Part shown: piece by piece, positions 8,466 through 17,940 of the stretch
Layout of the letters: each line of letters begins with the position of its first letter
How positions within the stretch are numbered: position 1 is the first letter of the stretch
Source of the DNA: Roseateles noduli
GTDB taxonomy: Bacteria > Pseudomonadota > Gammaproteobacteria > Burkholderiales > Burkholderiaceae_C
DNA: 64,000 bases
Direction: 5' to 3'
Assembly: GCA_002205125.1 (NCBI GenBank)
Contig: NIOE01000016.1
Location: 1-64,000, forward strand
Notes under the pieces: generated by a model
What the model saw: only the letters and a program-made list of their open reading frames with translations
Database searches by the model: none
Told to the model about the DNA's origin: nothing
Translations under genes and position numbers: made by a program

Positions 8466-8518
8466 TCGCCAGCGGATACTGGACACATTGCCCTGGGTGA
8501 AGGTATATCTTGCTCCTG

Positions 8519-8803
8519 ATGACTCTGCCTTCCCGCTCGCGCCTGTTGATCGGACTACTTCTTTCGGTCCTCGGCGTCCTGCTGAGTTTGGTCAGCGCGC
8601 CAAGCTATGGAAAACGCTTCATCGCCGCCTCCGCGTGCGCGGTCGGTTCCTTCCTTTTCCTGATCAATGTCGCCGGACTGGGAAGGACCTGGCGGGGCAT
8701 GAGAATCTTCTTCTGCCTGCTCGCCGCTTACACGCTGGCCGACGTCCTGCTACGCGCATTCTTTTCAAGCCGGGTATTGAATGTGCTCAACCTGTTTCAA
8801 TGA
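8519..8803 (+). CDS. Small membrane protein, unknown function
   Basis: About 94 residues with roughly three hydrophobic segments (LLIGLLLSVLGVLLSLV, then ASACAVGSFLFLINVAGL, then IFFCLLAAYTLADVLL). No recognisable family. ATG at 8519 is chosen; an in-frame TTG three codons upstream is an alternative. No convincing Shine-Dalgarno sequence is visible. It lies directly after the duplicated segment. Confidence 0.5.
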   Translation: MTLPSRSRLLIGLLLSVLGVLLSLVSAPSYGKRFIAASACAVGSFLFLINVAGLGRTWRGMRIFFCLLAAYTLADVLLRAFFSSRVLNVLNLFQ

Positions 8804-8980
8804 TTTCGAAGACAGCGGTGGCGCGCTTCGCGGCAACGACTGGCCCCACGGTGCCAACATGACCAACGGCCAACACCGGCCCGGCGCGCTGGTCGGGCGG
8901 CTGACGCGTTGGCAGAATCGTCGATACGCCCCAATCAGGATCGATCACTCGTTTCGGAACACGGCGCGTTCGGCGAATCC

Positions 8981-9439
8981 ATGAAGCCTATTCAACGCGT
9001 CCTTCTGATCGCGTTCGTCGGCGCATCCACCCTCGTTGTGGCTCTGATCGCATGGCGAAGCATCAACCGACATCCCGTGACGCTGCTGGAGGCCACCGGC
9101 CCGCTCGAAGAAAGCCCCGCGGACCGGTCCATCAGCATCCATCGATCCGGTGATGATCTCCGCATCGTCGTGCGAGACGAGTTCTATAGCGGTGACGCCA
9201 TGGAAGCGCCCTATCTGACCGTCGAGTCCGGCGGATATGCGGTGCTCCATTTGGATGTGGATCGACGCTTCTCGCTGGTGTCGTCGAAACGCGAGTTCCC
9301 GAGGCTGATCGTTGTGCGCATGCCTGCCGCCTTGCTCAAAGACCAGCAAGTCCTGCAGGTTCGCAATCACGACACGGGCGAGCAGATGGACCAGGCCCTC
9401 TCGACCTCAGCCGTTTCGACCAAGCCCGATACCCGGTAA
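8981..9439 (+). CDS. Membrane-anchored hypothetical protein
   Basis: A 152-residue protein with one N-terminal membrane segment (VLLIAFVGASTLVVALIAW, about residues 7-25) and a hydrophilic periplasmic-type domain containing probable beta strands. I do not recognise it. Its TAA stop is immediately followed by the GTG start of the next small gene, suggesting a co-transcribed set of small envelope proteins running to 10503. Confidence 0.55.
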   Translation: MKPIQRVLLIAFVGASTLVVALIAWRSINRHPVTLLEATGPLEESPADRSISIHRSGDDLRIVVRDEFYSGDAMEAPYLTVESGGYAVLHLDVDRRFSLVSSKREFPRLIVVRMPAALLKDQQVLQVRNHDTGEQMDQALSTSAVSTKPDTR

Positions 9440-9679
9440 GTGGCGGCCCTCTCGGGTTGGCTGATGGGCCGCGGGATGAGGGTGCTCGATCGCGGGCGGA
9501 GCAACGGGCGATTCGGTCTGAAGGAATGGACGATCCTGTTTGGCATGGTGGCGACGCTGCACGGGACCAAGCGGGTAGTCTGGATCCAGGAAGTTTCAGT
9601 GACGGTGCTTGTGATCGGCGGGGTCCTGATGCTGGTGATCGCCGGCTGGGTTTCCGAACTCTTCAACGTCCATGACTAG
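9440..9679 (+). CDS. Small membrane protein, unknown function
   Basis: Up to 79 residues from a GTG directly abutting the previous stop; an ATG at 9464 is an alternative start. One strong transmembrane segment lies near the C-terminus (VTVLVIGGVLMLVIAGWV), with a weaker hydrophobic stretch before it. No family recognised. Support is positional: tight packing between two similar small genes on the same strand. Confidence 0.45.
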   Translation: MAALSGWLMGRGMRVLDRGRSNGRFGLKEWTILFGMVATLHGTKRVVWIQEVSVTVLVIGGVLMLVIAGWVSELFNVHD

Positions 9680-9691
9680 CATTCAACCTCC

Positions 9692-10171
9692 ATGCGCGCG
9701 CTGGCCATTCTCTTCTTCCTTGTGCTGAATGCGATCACTCTGATCCTGGCCCTTCTGACCAGAGTGCCTCAAGTCGTCTTGGCCGGGATCATGCTTGCCA
9801 GCTTCATGCCCTATCTGCTCGTCATCAAGTACTTCGAGCGTTGGTCGACACACTCTAGATCGACCGGAGAACAAAGGAGACGGTTCTCCACAACGCCGAT
9901 CCCGAAGGGTGCTTTCATGACGTCACAGGTCCTCCCGGTGATCTTCCTGTGCGTGCTGGCGGTGCTGGTCAACTTCCTGGTCGAATCGATCGGCTACGCA
10001 GTCGCCCATACGCTGGGGCTGTTCGTCATCGCCCTGCTGATCGACCCCGGGCTTGCACTGACGTTCTTCGACATCGGTGCGAGCGACCGCGCGTTCTTTG
10101 CCCTCTCTTCAGCGATCACTGCCGGCTACTACATGTTCCTGTACTTCGGCATTCGCCGTCTCAAGCGCTGA
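9692..10171 (+). CDS. Multi-pass membrane protein, unknown function
   Basis: 159 residues with about five hydrophobic segments: two at residues 1-47, a hydrophilic arginine/serine-rich loop (about 50-75), then three more to the C-terminal IRRLKR. No family recognised. The stop overlaps the ATG of the next gene by one base, implying coupling. Confidence 0.6.
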   Translation: MRALAILFFLVLNAITLILALLTRVPQVVLAGIMLASFMPYLLVIKYFERWSTHSRSTGEQRRRFSTTPIPKGAFMTSQVLPVIFLCVLAVLVNFLVESIGYAVAHTLGLFVIALLIDPGLALTFFDIGASDRAFFALSSAITAGYYMFLYFGIRRLKR

Positions 10172-10503
10172 TGACCATCATGCCAAGCACTGCCCCAACC
10201 TGGACCTCGGAGCTGGAGCGCTTCCTCGCGCTCCCGCGCGCCGACCAGATCATCTGGCTGAGTCGTCTGATCCACCTCATCACGGTGTACGCGCGAGACA
10301 CCTACGAAGTCGGCACGGATGAGGTGGTTCATCCTGCCAACCTCCGGCGCTTCAACGAGCTGATCCATCGGGTGGCATCGTTCCAGCGCAACGTGGCGGA
10401 GAACTCCCCCGGGATTCCGCCTGAAGTCTTGTTTGCGATGGTCGAGGAACAACTCGCATCGCTTGGCGTGGACTGTTCACATCCGCTCGACAGCTTGCAG
10501 TGA
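10171..10503 (+). CDS. Hypothetical soluble protein
   Basis: 110 residues, soluble, mostly helical, beginning MTIMPSTAPTWTSELERFLA. The ATG shares one base with the preceding stop. It contains RADQIIWLSRLIHLITVYA and EEQLASLGVDCSHPLDSLQ. No recognised domain. Last gene of the 8.5-10.5 kb small-protein run; it converges on iorB. Confidence 0.55.
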   Translation: MTIMPSTAPTWTSELERFLALPRADQIIWLSRLIHLITVYARDTYEVGTDEVVHPANLRRFNELIHRVASFQRNVAENSPGIPPEVLFAMVEEQLASLGVDCSHPLDSLQ

Positions 10504-10571
10504 ACCTTCGGCTTGCCTTCGCGCAGTGTGGCTGTGCTGGACACCGACGGTCCTCGTGAACGCGCTCGCCC

Positions 10572-12887
10572 TCACACCGGGAACGGCAGGCTCCGGATCC
10601 GCTTCCCCGTGAGCGCCGCCATCGCGTTCGCCATCGCCGGCGCGATCGGCGGGACGCCGCATTCGCCCATGCCCGTCGGCGGATCCGCCGACGGCACGAC
10701 GTGCAGGTCCACCTTCGGCGCATCCACATGGATGGGCACGCGGTAGTCGTTCCAGTTGCCCTGCTCGACCTCGCCGTTCTTCAAGGTGATCTGCGCCCCC
10801 GGCAGCGTCATGCCGACGCCCATCACCAGCGCGCCCTGCACCTGCGCCTCGATCGTGCGCGGGTTCACCGCAAGGTTGCAGTGCACCCCCGCCGTCACCT
10901 TGTGCAGCACCGGCCGGCCGTCCTTGATCGACACCTCGACCACGTAGGCGACCACGGTGTTGAAGGACTCGTGCACCGCCACGCCCCACGCGCGGCCCTT
11001 GGCCAGCGTCGTCTTCCCATAGCCCGATTTCTCGACCGCGAGGTCCAGCGCCGCGATGTGCCGCGCATGCTTGGCGAGCAGCTGCCGCCGGTACGCCACC
11101 GGATCGATCTTCCCCGCGCGCGCGAGCTCGTCGACCAGCGTCTCCATCACGAACGCCGTGTGCGTGTGCCCCACCGAGCGCCACCACAGCACCGGCACAT
11201 TGACCTTGGGGTGGTGGACGTCCAGCGCGATCGGGAACGGATAGGCGCTTTCGGCAACGCCCTCGGTCATCGTCGCGTCCGCGCCGTTCTTCACCATGAA
11301 GTCCGCGAACGGCGTGCCCATCGTGATCGACTGGCCCACGATCACATGCTTCCACGCGAGCACCTTGCCCTTGCCGTCATGCGCGATCTCGACGCGATGC
11401 AGGTGCGTCGGGCGGTAGAAGCCGCCGCGCACGTCGTCTTCGCGCGTCCAGATCATCTTGATCGGGCCGCGCTTGCCTGCGGCGAATCGTGCCTTCGCCA
11501 CCTGCGCCGCCTCGACGAGGTAGTCCGAGGTCGGCGTCGCGCGACGCCCGAAACCGCCGCCCGCCGTCATCGTGTTCAGCGTGACCTGCTCCGGCTTCAG
11601 GCCGAGCACGCCCGCCACCTGCGCCTGATCCACCGTCTGGAACTGCGAGCCCACCCACACCGTGCAGCGGTCGCCCCGGAAATCGATCGTGCAGTTCAGC
11701 GGCTCCATCGGCGTGTGCGCGAGGTACGGGAAGGTGTACTCCGCCGTGATGCGGCCCGGGGCAACCTTCCCACCCTTGGCCTCCAGCGCCGACGTGTCCG
11801 CCTTCTGCACCGACGCGCCCGGCTGCTTCGCCAGCGCGCGGAACTGTTCCAGCTGCGCCGCGCTGTCGACGCGTTCCAGCCCGCTGAGGTCCCACTCCAC
11901 CTTCACCAGCTCACGCGCCTTGCGCGCGGGCCAGAAGCCGTTGGCGATGATCGCGAGCCCCGTCGCACCGCTGCTCAGCGGGACCTGGAGGATCTCCTCG
12001 ACGCCGGGCACCGCGAGTGCGGCCGCCGCGTCGAAGGACGCCACCTTCCCGCCGAACACCGGCGGGTGGACCATCACCACCGTGCGCAGGTCCGGCAGCT
12101 TGACGTCGATGCCGAAATCCTGGCGACCCGTCGACTTCGCGCGCGCATCGAGCCGGTTCATCGGCTTGCCGATCAGCTTGAACTGCGACGGATCCTTGAG
12201 CTGGACCGTCGCCGGCACCGGCTCGGCGAACGCCGCCTTCGCCAGCACCCCATAGCCGAGCCGCCGGCCGTCCGGCGCGACGACACTGCCCGACTCCGTC
12301 CGCAGCTGCGCGGCCGGCGTGTTGAGCTGCTTCGATGCGGCCGCGACGAGCATCGCGCGCAGCCGGGCGCCGATCTCGCGGTACTGCTGCCACGACGCCT
12401 TCATGCTGGTCGAACCGCCCACCATCTGGATGTGGAAGAACGGATCCTTGTAGGCCTCGCCCGCCGGCGCGAGCTCGCAACGGACCTTGCTCCAGTCCGC
12501 GTCCAGCTCTTCGGCCACCAGCATCGGCAGCGCGGTCTGCACGCCCTGACCGAAATCGATCTTGCCGATCGTCACCGTGACGACGCCGTCGCCGTCGATC
12601 GCGACGAACGCCGACGGTTGCTGGAAGGGCTTGAGGCCCTCCGGCGCGCCTGAGGAACCGGGCGCGCTCGCGGCAGAAGCGGCGCTCCCTGCGGTCTCCT
12701 GCGCGCCGGCGCCGGTCGCGTACAGCGCGAAACCGGAGGCCAGGCTCATCTTCAGGAAGACGCGGCGGCCAAGACCGCGCATCTCGTCCACCTCGCCGAT
12801 CCCGCCTGGCGCGGCGGCGGAGGCACCGATGGGATCGTCGATGCCCTCAGGCAACTCGCCGCTCAGGTACTGGAACATGGGTCGCAT
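10572..12887 (-). CDS. iorB: Molybdopterin-binding aldehyde/isoquinoline oxidoreductase large subunit
   Basis: Large, molybdenum-cofactor-binding subunit of an IorAB-type hydroxylase, 771 residues. It has a twin-arginine signal inside an extended N-terminus ([20 protein letters not shown], Arg41-Arg42), so it is probably folded before export to the periplasm. The body carries xanthine-dehydrogenase-family features: a glycine-rich GGGFGRR block, the [10 protein letters not shown] region and the late GMGECGVPP motif. It follows iorA by 11 bp and a diheme cytochrome, so electrons likely pass from the molybdenum site to the [2Fe-2S] subunit and on to cytochrome c. The true substrate is unknown; isoquinoline is only the family namesake. 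Confidence 0.85.
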   Translation of the reverse strand: MRPMFQYLSGELPEGIDDPIGASAAAPGGIGEVDEMRGLGRRVFLKMSLASGFALYATGAGAQETAGSAASAASAPGSSGAPEGLKPFQQPSAFVAIDGDGVVTVTIGKIDFGQGVQTALPMLVAEELDADWSKVRCELAPAGEAYKDPFFHIQMVGGSTSMKASWQQYREIGARLRAMLVAAASKQLNTPAAQLRTESGSVVAPDGRRLGYGVLAKAAFAEPVPATVQLKDPSQFKLIGKPMNRLDARAKSTGRQDFGIDVKLPDLRTVVMVHPPVFGGKVASFDAAAALAVPGVEEILQVPLSSGATGLAIIANGFWPARKARELVKVEWDLSGLERVDSAAQLEQFRALAKQPGASVQKADTSALEAKGGKVAPGRITAEYTFPYLAHTPMEPLNCTIDFRGDRCTVWVGSQFQTVDQAQVAGVLGLKPEQVTLNTMTAGGGFGRRATPTSDYLVEAAQVAKARFAAGKRGPIKMIWTREDDVRGGFYRPTHLHRVEIAHDGKGKVLAWKHVIVGQSITMGTPFADFMVKNGADATMTEGVAESAYPFPIALDVHHPKVNVPVLWWRSVGHTHTAFVMETLVDELARAGKIDPVAYRRQLLAKHARHIAALDLAVEKSGYGKTTLAKGRAWGVAVHESFNTVVAYVVEVSIKDGRPVLHKVTAGVHCNLAVNPRTIEAQVQGALVMGVGMTLPGAQITLKNGEVEQGNWNDYRVPIHVDAPKVDLHVVPSADPPTGMGECGVPPIAPAMANAMAALTGKRIRSLPFPV

Positions 12888-12898
12888 GTCGTGCTCCT

Positions 12899-13357
12899 TC
12901 AGGCCAGCGCGAGCGCGGCGTCCTTGACGGCGGCATGGATCCGCACGTAGGTGCCGCAGCGGCAGAGGTTGGCGCTCATGGCGGCGTCGATGTCGGCGTC
13001 GCTGGGCTTGGGATTGGTCTTGAGCAGCGCGACGGCCGCCATGATCTGGCCGCTCTGGCAGTAGCCGCACTGCACGACGTCGTGCTTGACCCACGCGTCC
13101 TGTACGGCCAGACCGATGGGGTCGCCGCCGACAGCCTCGATGGTGGTGATCTGCTGGCCGGCCACCGACTCGATCGGCGTGACGCAGGCGCGGCGCTGCT
13201 GGCCGTCGATGTGCACGGTGCACGCGCCGCAGACGGCGATGCCGCAGCCGAACTTCGTGCCCGTCATGCCCAGCGTGTCCCGAAGCACCCACAGCACCGG
13301 CGTGTCGCCCGGAACGTCGACTTGTTGCGCCTGTCCGTTGAGACGGAACGAAATCAT
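12899..13357 (-). CDS. iorA: [2Fe-2S] small subunit of IorAB-type oxidoreductase
   Basis: A 152-residue iron-sulfur electron-transfer subunit. The plant-ferredoxin-type cluster uses Cys38, Cys43, Cys46 and Cys58 ([16 protein letters not shown]...AC). The second, helical-domain cluster uses Cys97, Cys100, Cys132 and Cys134 ([11 protein letters not shown] and [10 protein letters not shown]). All eight ligands are present. Its ATG overlaps the cytochrome stop by 4 bp and iorB begins 11 bp downstream, giving the operon order cytochrome-iorA-iorB. Confidence 0.92.
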   Translation of the reverse strand: MISFRLNGQAQQVDVPGDTPVLWVLRDTLGMTGTKFGCGIAVCGACTVHIDGQQRRACVTPIESVAGQQITTIEAVGGDPIGLAVQDAWVKHDVVQCGYCQSGQIMAAVALLKTNPKPSDADIDAAMSANLCRCGTYVRIHAAVKDAALALA

Positions 13358-14202
13358 GGCTGGCTCCTCGAAGCTTGCTGGTCGTTGGTGGCGCTGGTCG
13401 CGCCGGTGGCGCCTGTGGCACCGGGTGCACTGGTGGTGGCGGAGGTGGCGCGGGCGGCGTCGCTGCCGTTGCCCGCGAGCGCTCGCAGGTGATTGACCAC
13501 GCCCTGCGTCGCGTCGGCCTTCGTCGTGCCGACGGACTTGCGCAGCGGCTCGGTGGCGTCGCAGGGCGCACCGTTGCGGATCCAGGTCCTGACCTGCTCG
13601 TCGAAGCTCGCCTTGTCCAGCGGCGGCAGCATGCGGCCGGGGCCGGGCTTCCAGCCCCACGCGACCAGGTGGTCCGTGACCATGTGCTGCTCCAGCATCG
13701 CCAGCGAGCGGTTGCCGTTGGTCTTGGGTTCGCGGAAGACCTTGCACAGGGCCGCGCCCTGCAGGCCGACCCAGTTCATCTTCATGTTGGCCGGCGGCAT
13801 GTGCCAGCCGGGCTGGCCGTCGGTCTCCAGACCCGGCGGCGCGTGCGGCAGCGGGCTGTTCTGCGTCGAATGGCAGGTCGCGCACTGCAGCGGCGCGACG
13901 CCCTTGCCGTCCGCGCCGCGCTGCACCGGCGGATAGTGCAGGCGGCTGAAATCGCCCTGCAGCGGAGAGTCCGGCACATGACAGTTCAGACATCGCGGAT
14001 GCTTGAGCACGCGCTCCAGCTGCGCGAAGGCGGCGAGGCCGTCCTGCCGGTTCGGCGTGGCCGAGATCGGCGTCGGGGTGAAGTCGCCCGGGCCGTCGGC
14101 CGCGTGGACGAGCGGCGTCGCGAGCGCCATCCCCAGCACCGCCGTGCACGCCATCGCGCAGGGCGATGACCAAGAAGAATCCCATGCGAAGCGAGCACCC
14201 AT
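13354..14202 (-). CDS. Periplasmic diheme c-type cytochrome (IorAB electron acceptor)
   Basis: 282 residues with a signal peptide (cleavage likely after LVHAA) and two haem-attachment motifs, CLNCH and CATCH. The C-terminal 30 residues are low complexity ([16 protein letters not shown]). ATG at 14202 is chosen because a perfect AGGAGG lies 5 bases upstream; an in-frame start further upstream lacks one. As the first gene of the iorAB operon it is the likely periplasmic electron acceptor. Confidence 0.85.
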   Translation of the reverse strand: MGARFAWDSSWSSPCAMACTAVLGMALATPLVHAADGPGDFTPTPISATPNRQDGLAAFAQLERVLKHPRCLNCHVPDSPLQGDFSRLHYPPVQRGADGKGVAPLQCATCHSTQNSPLPHAPPGLETDGQPGWHMPPANMKMNWVGLQGAALCKVFREPKTNGNRSLAMLEQHMVTDHLVAWGWKPGPGRMLPPLDKASFDEQVRTWIRNGAPCDATEPLRKSVGTTKADATQGVVNHLRALAGNGSDAARATSATTSAPGATGATGATSATNDQQASRSQP

Positions 14203-14390
14203 GTCGACCTCCTGATTGCTGCGTCGTGACCCGGAGCAGTCTAGGAAGTCGCCGGGGGTCACGGCTTGCCTGATGCGACGGGAAACTTGCCCGATCCGCC
14301 GGCTGCGGTGGCGGGCAAGGGAGGCTCCCGTCGTCGTCGATCCGCGTCCCCGATTTGCGGTGACGATGCGGTCGACTCAGCGGTGGTGAC

Positions 14391-15260
14391 TCAGCGTGCG
14401 CGCGAGAAATGCCGCGCCCCGGCGACGCACCCGATGACGGCGACGGTGACTGCAAGCATCGCCGGGCTCACCGATTCGCGCAACAGCCCGGCGGCGAGCG
14501 CCAGGCCGAACAGCGGTTGCAGCAACTGCAGCTGCCCGACGGCCGCGATGCCGCCCTGCGCCAGGCCGCGGTACCAGAAGACGAAGCCGATCAGCATGCT
14601 GAACAGCGACACGTAGCCGAGCCCCACCCAGGCCGGCGCGCCGACGCCGGCGACGCTGACCGGCAGCCGCCACAGCGCGAGCGCGAGCATCGCCGGCAGC
14701 GACAGCACCAGCGCCCAGCAGATCACCTGCCAGCCGCCGAGCGTGCGCGAGAGCTTGGCGCCCTCCGCATACCCCAGCCCGCAGACGAGGATGGCCGCGA
14801 GCATCAGCAGATCGCCGGCCGGCGAGGCGGTCAGCCCCTGCGCCGCCGCGAAACCGATGACCAGCAGGCTGCCGAGGACGGAGAAGATCCAGAACACGGG
14901 CCGCGGCCGCTCGCCGCCGCGCAGCACGCCGAAGGCGGCGGTCGACAGCGGCAGCAGCGCGATGAAGACGACCGAATGCGCCGAGGTCACATGCTGCAGC
15001 GCGAGCGCCGTCAGCAGCGGGAAGCCGATGACGACGCCGACCGCGACGATGACCAGCGGCACCGCCTGCACGCGCGTCGGCCGCTTCGCCCGCAGCAGCC
15101 AGAGGGCCAGCAGTGCGAGCGCGCCGGCGATCGTGGCGCGCGCGGCCGTGAGGAAGACCGGATCAAAGTCCGCCACGGCCACTCGCGTCGCCGGCAGCGA
15201 GCCGCTGAAGATCAGCATGCCGATGAATCCGTTCAGCCAGCCTCGCGATGCGGTGTCCAT
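14391..15260 (-). CDS. EamA/DMT-family transporter
   Basis: A 289-residue integral membrane protein with about ten hydrophobic helices in two EamA-type halves, for example [20 protein letters not shown] at the start and the late [16 protein letters not shown]. Drug/metabolite transporters of this type usually export amino acids or metabolites. It diverges from a MocR regulator (15351), a common regulator-transporter arrangement; a short palindrome lies in the shared 90-bp promoter region. Confidence 0.88.
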   Translation of the reverse strand: MDTASRGWLNGFIGMLIFSGSLPATRVAVADFDPVFLTAARATIAGALALLALWLLRAKRPTRVQAVPLVIVAVGVVIGFPLLTALALQHVTSAHSVVFIALLPLSTAAFGVLRGGERPRPVFWIFSVLGSLLVIGFAAAQGLTASPAGDLLMLAAILVCGLGYAEGAKLSRTLGGWQVICWALVLSLPAMLALALWRLPVSVAGVGAPAWVGLGYVSLFSMLIGFVFWYRGLAQGGIAAVGQLQLLQPLFGLALAAGLLRESVSPAMLAVTVAVIGCVAGARHFSRAR

Positions 15261-15313
15261 GTCCTCGTTGCCTCGATGGGGAGTGAGGACGCAGCGTAGG
15301 CCACCGTCTCAAT

Positions 15314-15329
15314 ACAATCAAAGAATTGT
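15314..15329. promoter_or_regulatory. Candidate operator in the transporter/MocR divergent promoter
   Basis: ACAAT-N6-ATTGT forms a 5-bp inverted repeat at 15314-15318 and 15325-15329, in an AT-rich patch between divergent starts. MocR regulators usually bind short repeats in such positions. This is a sequence-only inference. Confidence 0.35.
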
Positions 15330-15350
15330 CATGGATACAGGCAGGGACGC

Positions 15351-16685
15351 ATGGCGCAGCCCAGGTACAAGGCGGTGGTGGACCGATTGGCGTCGGAGAT
15401 CCGGACCGGCGTGCTGCCAGCCGGCGCGCGACTGCCGACGCACCGGGAGCTGGCGGCGCGCGAGGGCTTCGCGCTGGTGACGGCGACGCGGGTCTACGCG
15501 GAGCTGCAGGCGATGGGCCTGATCAGCGGCGAGACCGGTCGCGGCACCTTCGTGAAGGAGACGGCGCTCGCGACCGGCCAGGGCGTCGACCTGGACGCGG
15601 TGGCGGCGGACATGGTCGACCTGAGCTTCAACTACCCCTCGCTGCCCGGACAGGCCGAACTGCTGCGCGGTGCGCTACGTCAGCTGGCAGGCGCGGGCGA
15701 CCTCGAGGCGCTGCTGCGCTATCAGCCGCACGGCGGCCGGCCGGCGGACCGCGCAGCGATCGCGCGGCATCTGACGCGGCGCGGCCTGACGGTCGAGGGC
15801 GACCGGGTGCTGATCGTCGACGGCGCGCAGCACGGGCTGGCGGTGACGCTGATGGCGCTGCTGGAGCCGGGCGACGTCGTCGCTGTCGATGCGCTGACCT
15901 ATCCCGGATTCCGGCTGCTCGCGGGGATGCAGCGGCTGGAGCTGGCGCCCGTCCCGTCAGCGGGCGCGGGGCCGGACCTCGACGCGCTGGAGGCGCTGTG
16001 CCGACGTCGTCGCGTGAAGGCGATCTACACGATGCCGACGCTGAACAACCCGCTGGGCTGGGTGATGGCGGCGACGCGGCGGCGCGAGCTGGTGGCGCTG
16101 GCGCGGCGGCACGACCTGCTGATCGTCGAGGACGGCGCCTACGCCTACCTCGCCGAAGATCCGCCGCCGCCGCTGGCCATGCTGGCGCCGGAGCGCACCG
16201 TCTACGTCTCGGGCTTCTCGAAGAGCGTCGCGGCGGGGCTGCGGGTGGGTTTCGCGGTGGCACCGGCGGACCGGGTCCACGCGCTGGAACGCGCGATCCG
16301 CGCGACGACCTGGAACACGCCGGGCGTGATGACCGCGATCACCGCCGGCTGGCTGGAGGACGGCACCGTGTCGCGGCTCGAGACGCAGAAGCGCGAGGAC
16401 GCGAAACGCCGGCAGCGCCTGGTGGCCGAGCGGCTGGGCGCGATGAAGCGCGTCGGGCATCCGTCGTCCTACTTCGTGTGGCTGCCGCTGGGCGAGGAGG
16501 TCCGCGCAGATCAGGTCGCGATGGCGCTCCAGCACGAGCGGGTGTCGGTGTCCACGGCCGAGCCCTTCGCGACGTCGAAGCAGGTGCCGCACGCGATCCG
16601 GCTGGCGCTCGGGTCGGTGGACTTCGCGCGGCTGCGTATGGCGCTCGACCGCGTCAGGGAAGCGATCGAGGCGCGGAGCTTCTGA
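15351..16685 (+). CDS. MocR-type GntR regulator with aminotransferase domain
   Basis: 444 residues. The N-terminal GntR winged helix covers about residues 5-70 (LPTHRELAAREGFALVTATR is the recognition region). The rest is a fold-type-I PLP aminotransferase-like domain with TMPTLNNPLGWVM and the PLP lysine Lys291 in SGFSKSVAAGLRVGF. Such proteins sense PLP or amino-compound ligands and regulate neighbouring genes, here most likely the divergent DMT exporter. The ligand is not deducible. Confidence 0.9.
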   Translation: MAQPRYKAVVDRLASEIRTGVLPAGARLPTHRELAAREGFALVTATRVYAELQAMGLISGETGRGTFVKETALATGQGVDLDAVAADMVDLSFNYPSLPGQAELLRGALRQLAGAGDLEALLRYQPHGGRPADRAAIARHLTRRGLTVEGDRVLIVDGAQHGLAVTLMALLEPGDVVAVDALTYPGFRLLAGMQRLELAPVPSAGAGPDLDALEALCRRRRVKAIYTMPTLNNPLGWVMAATRRRELVALARRHDLLIVEDGAYAYLAEDPPPPLAMLAPERTVYVSGFSKSVAAGLRVGFAVAPADRVHALERAIRATTWNTPGVMTAITAGWLEDGTVSRLETQKREDAKRRQRLVAERLGAMKRVGHPSSYFVWLPLGEEVRADQVAMALQHERVSVSTAEPFATSKQVPHAIRLALGSVDFARLRMALDRVREAIEARSF

Positions 16686-16710
16686 GCCGCGCCCGGCGTC
16701 GGCGGGATCG

Positions 16711-17631
16711 TCAGCCCGGCTGCCGGTAGACCAGCACCTTGAGCGAGCGCTCCTCCGACACGTCGGCGAAGGCCTCGGGGTTGGCGACGCGTTCGATGAA
16801 TTCGAGTTCCGGCGCTTCCGCTGCGATCGTCTCGCGCAGGAAGTCGGTGCCGAGCTTGGGCGTGTTCAGGCACACGAGCACGTGGCCACCGGGCGCGAGC
16901 AGCTCGGGCAGCTTGCGCGCGAGGCGCGCGTAATCCTTGGTCGCGACGAAGCTGCCCTTCTGGTAGCTCGGCGGATCGAGCACGACCAGGTCGTAGGGCG
17001 CGCCGCGCCGGATCTTTCCCCACGAGTTGAAGATGTCGTGCGCGTGGAACGCGGCGTGGTCCTGCACCCCGTTGAGCTGGTGGTTGCGCCGCCCGGTGGC
17101 GAGCGGACCGCGCGCCATGTCGTAGTTGTCGACGGTCCCGGCGCCCGCATGCCGGGCGACGACCGAGAACGCGCAGGTGTAGGCGAAGAGGTTGAGCACC
17201 GAGCCGCCCGGGTTCGCCTGCGCCCAGCGCCGGACCCATCGACGACCTTCGGCCATGTCGAGGAAGAAGCCGTGGTTCTGCCCGTGCGGCAGGTTGACGT
17301 GGAAGCGCACGCCGTCCTCTTCGACGACGTGCTCGTCGGGCAGCGCGCCGGCCATCAGGCGGTTGGCGGGGCGGTTCTCGTCGCGCTCCTGGAAGAGCCA
17401 GTTCAGCGGCTCGCCCGGCGCGATGTCGGCCCAGCGCGCGGCGAGCGCGTCGCCGATGCGGGAGAGTTCCTCGTCCGTGACCGGCGCGAAGCTGGTCAGC
17501 AGGAACACCGGCGGATAGGCGTCGAGCGCCCACTGCTCACAGCCGGGAAAGCGCCCGCCGCGACCGTGGAAGACGCGGCAGGCGTCGGTGGGCCGCGTGA
17601 GGGCAGCGATGGCGTCGAGGAGCGGTTGCAT
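16711..17631 (-). CDS. Class I SAM-dependent methyltransferase (RlmI-like)
   Basis: 306 residues with an RlmI/RsmC-like C-terminal Rossmann methyltransferase: SAM-binding SVLNLFAYTCAFSVVA and the catalytic LDPPSYQKG typical of rRNA cytosine methyltransferases. The N-terminal PUA-type domain of E. coli RlmI is absent or much reduced, so the rRNA target is uncertain. It converges on the MocR gene with a 25-bp gap. Confidence 0.8.
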   Translation of the reverse strand: MQPLLDAIAALTRPTDACRVFHGRGGRFPGCEQWALDAYPPVFLLTSFAPVTDEELSRIGDALAARWADIAPGEPLNWLFQERDENRPANRLMAGALPDEHVVEEDGVRFHVNLPHGQNHGFFLDMAEGRRWVRRWAQANPGGSVLNLFAYTCAFSVVARHAGAGTVDNYDMARGPLATGRRNHQLNGVQDHAAFHAHDIFNSWGKIRRGAPYDLVVLDPPSYQKGSFVATKDYARLARKLPELLAPGGHVLVCLNTPKLGTDFLRETIAAEAPELEFIERVANPEAFADVSEERSLKVLVYRQPG

Positions 17632-17798
17632 ATGGGGGCTCGAGGAAGGGGCGTCAGTGTAGACAGCCTCGGGCCACCCCTCCGGAGGGATGGGGCCAGG
17701 TGGCGCAGAGCGATCTCCGCTTGTTCTGCAAGTGATGGGAGCCGTGGGAACGGACCCGACGGCCTTTCCCCTGGCCGCCTTGAGCAGCCATCCTCCTC

Positions 17799-17940
17799 AT
17801 GTCGTCAAAAATCGCTTTTGGCGACACGTTTGATCGATATGTCGCCGGCGACGACATGACGTCGCCCTCATGTTCTCAAAAATCAATTTCGGCGACACGT
17901 CAGGTTGACGTGTCGCGGTCGGCGACATATGGTGTGGCTC
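17799..17940 (+). promoter_or_regulatory. Repeat and palindrome array upstream of fic
   Basis: Two upstream imitations of the fic start precede the gene, at exact 71-bp spacing: ATGTCGTCAAAAATCG at 17799, ATGTTCTCAAAAATCA at 17870, and the real start ATGTCGTCAAAAGTCG at 17941. Between them lie repeated TGTCGCC/GGCGACA half-sites. These include GTCGCCGGCGAC and a perfect inverted repeat with 10-bp arms, CGACACGTCA (17893-17902) and TGACGTGTCG (17906-17915). It looks like a duplicated operator/leader, plausibly autoregulated by the wHTH-like C-terminus of the Fic protein. Confidence 0.65.

Noticed and set aside
8452-8862. 136-codon open frame overlapping the 8519 membrane-protein gene
   Set aside because: Different frame, Arg/Pro-rich, no coherent structure; the overlapping frame has three clean hydrophobic helices.
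10701-12653. 650-codon open frame opposite iorB
   Set aside because: Arginine/histidine/leucine-rich translation with no domain; a by-product of high GC on the antisense of a clear molybdenum hydroxylase gene.
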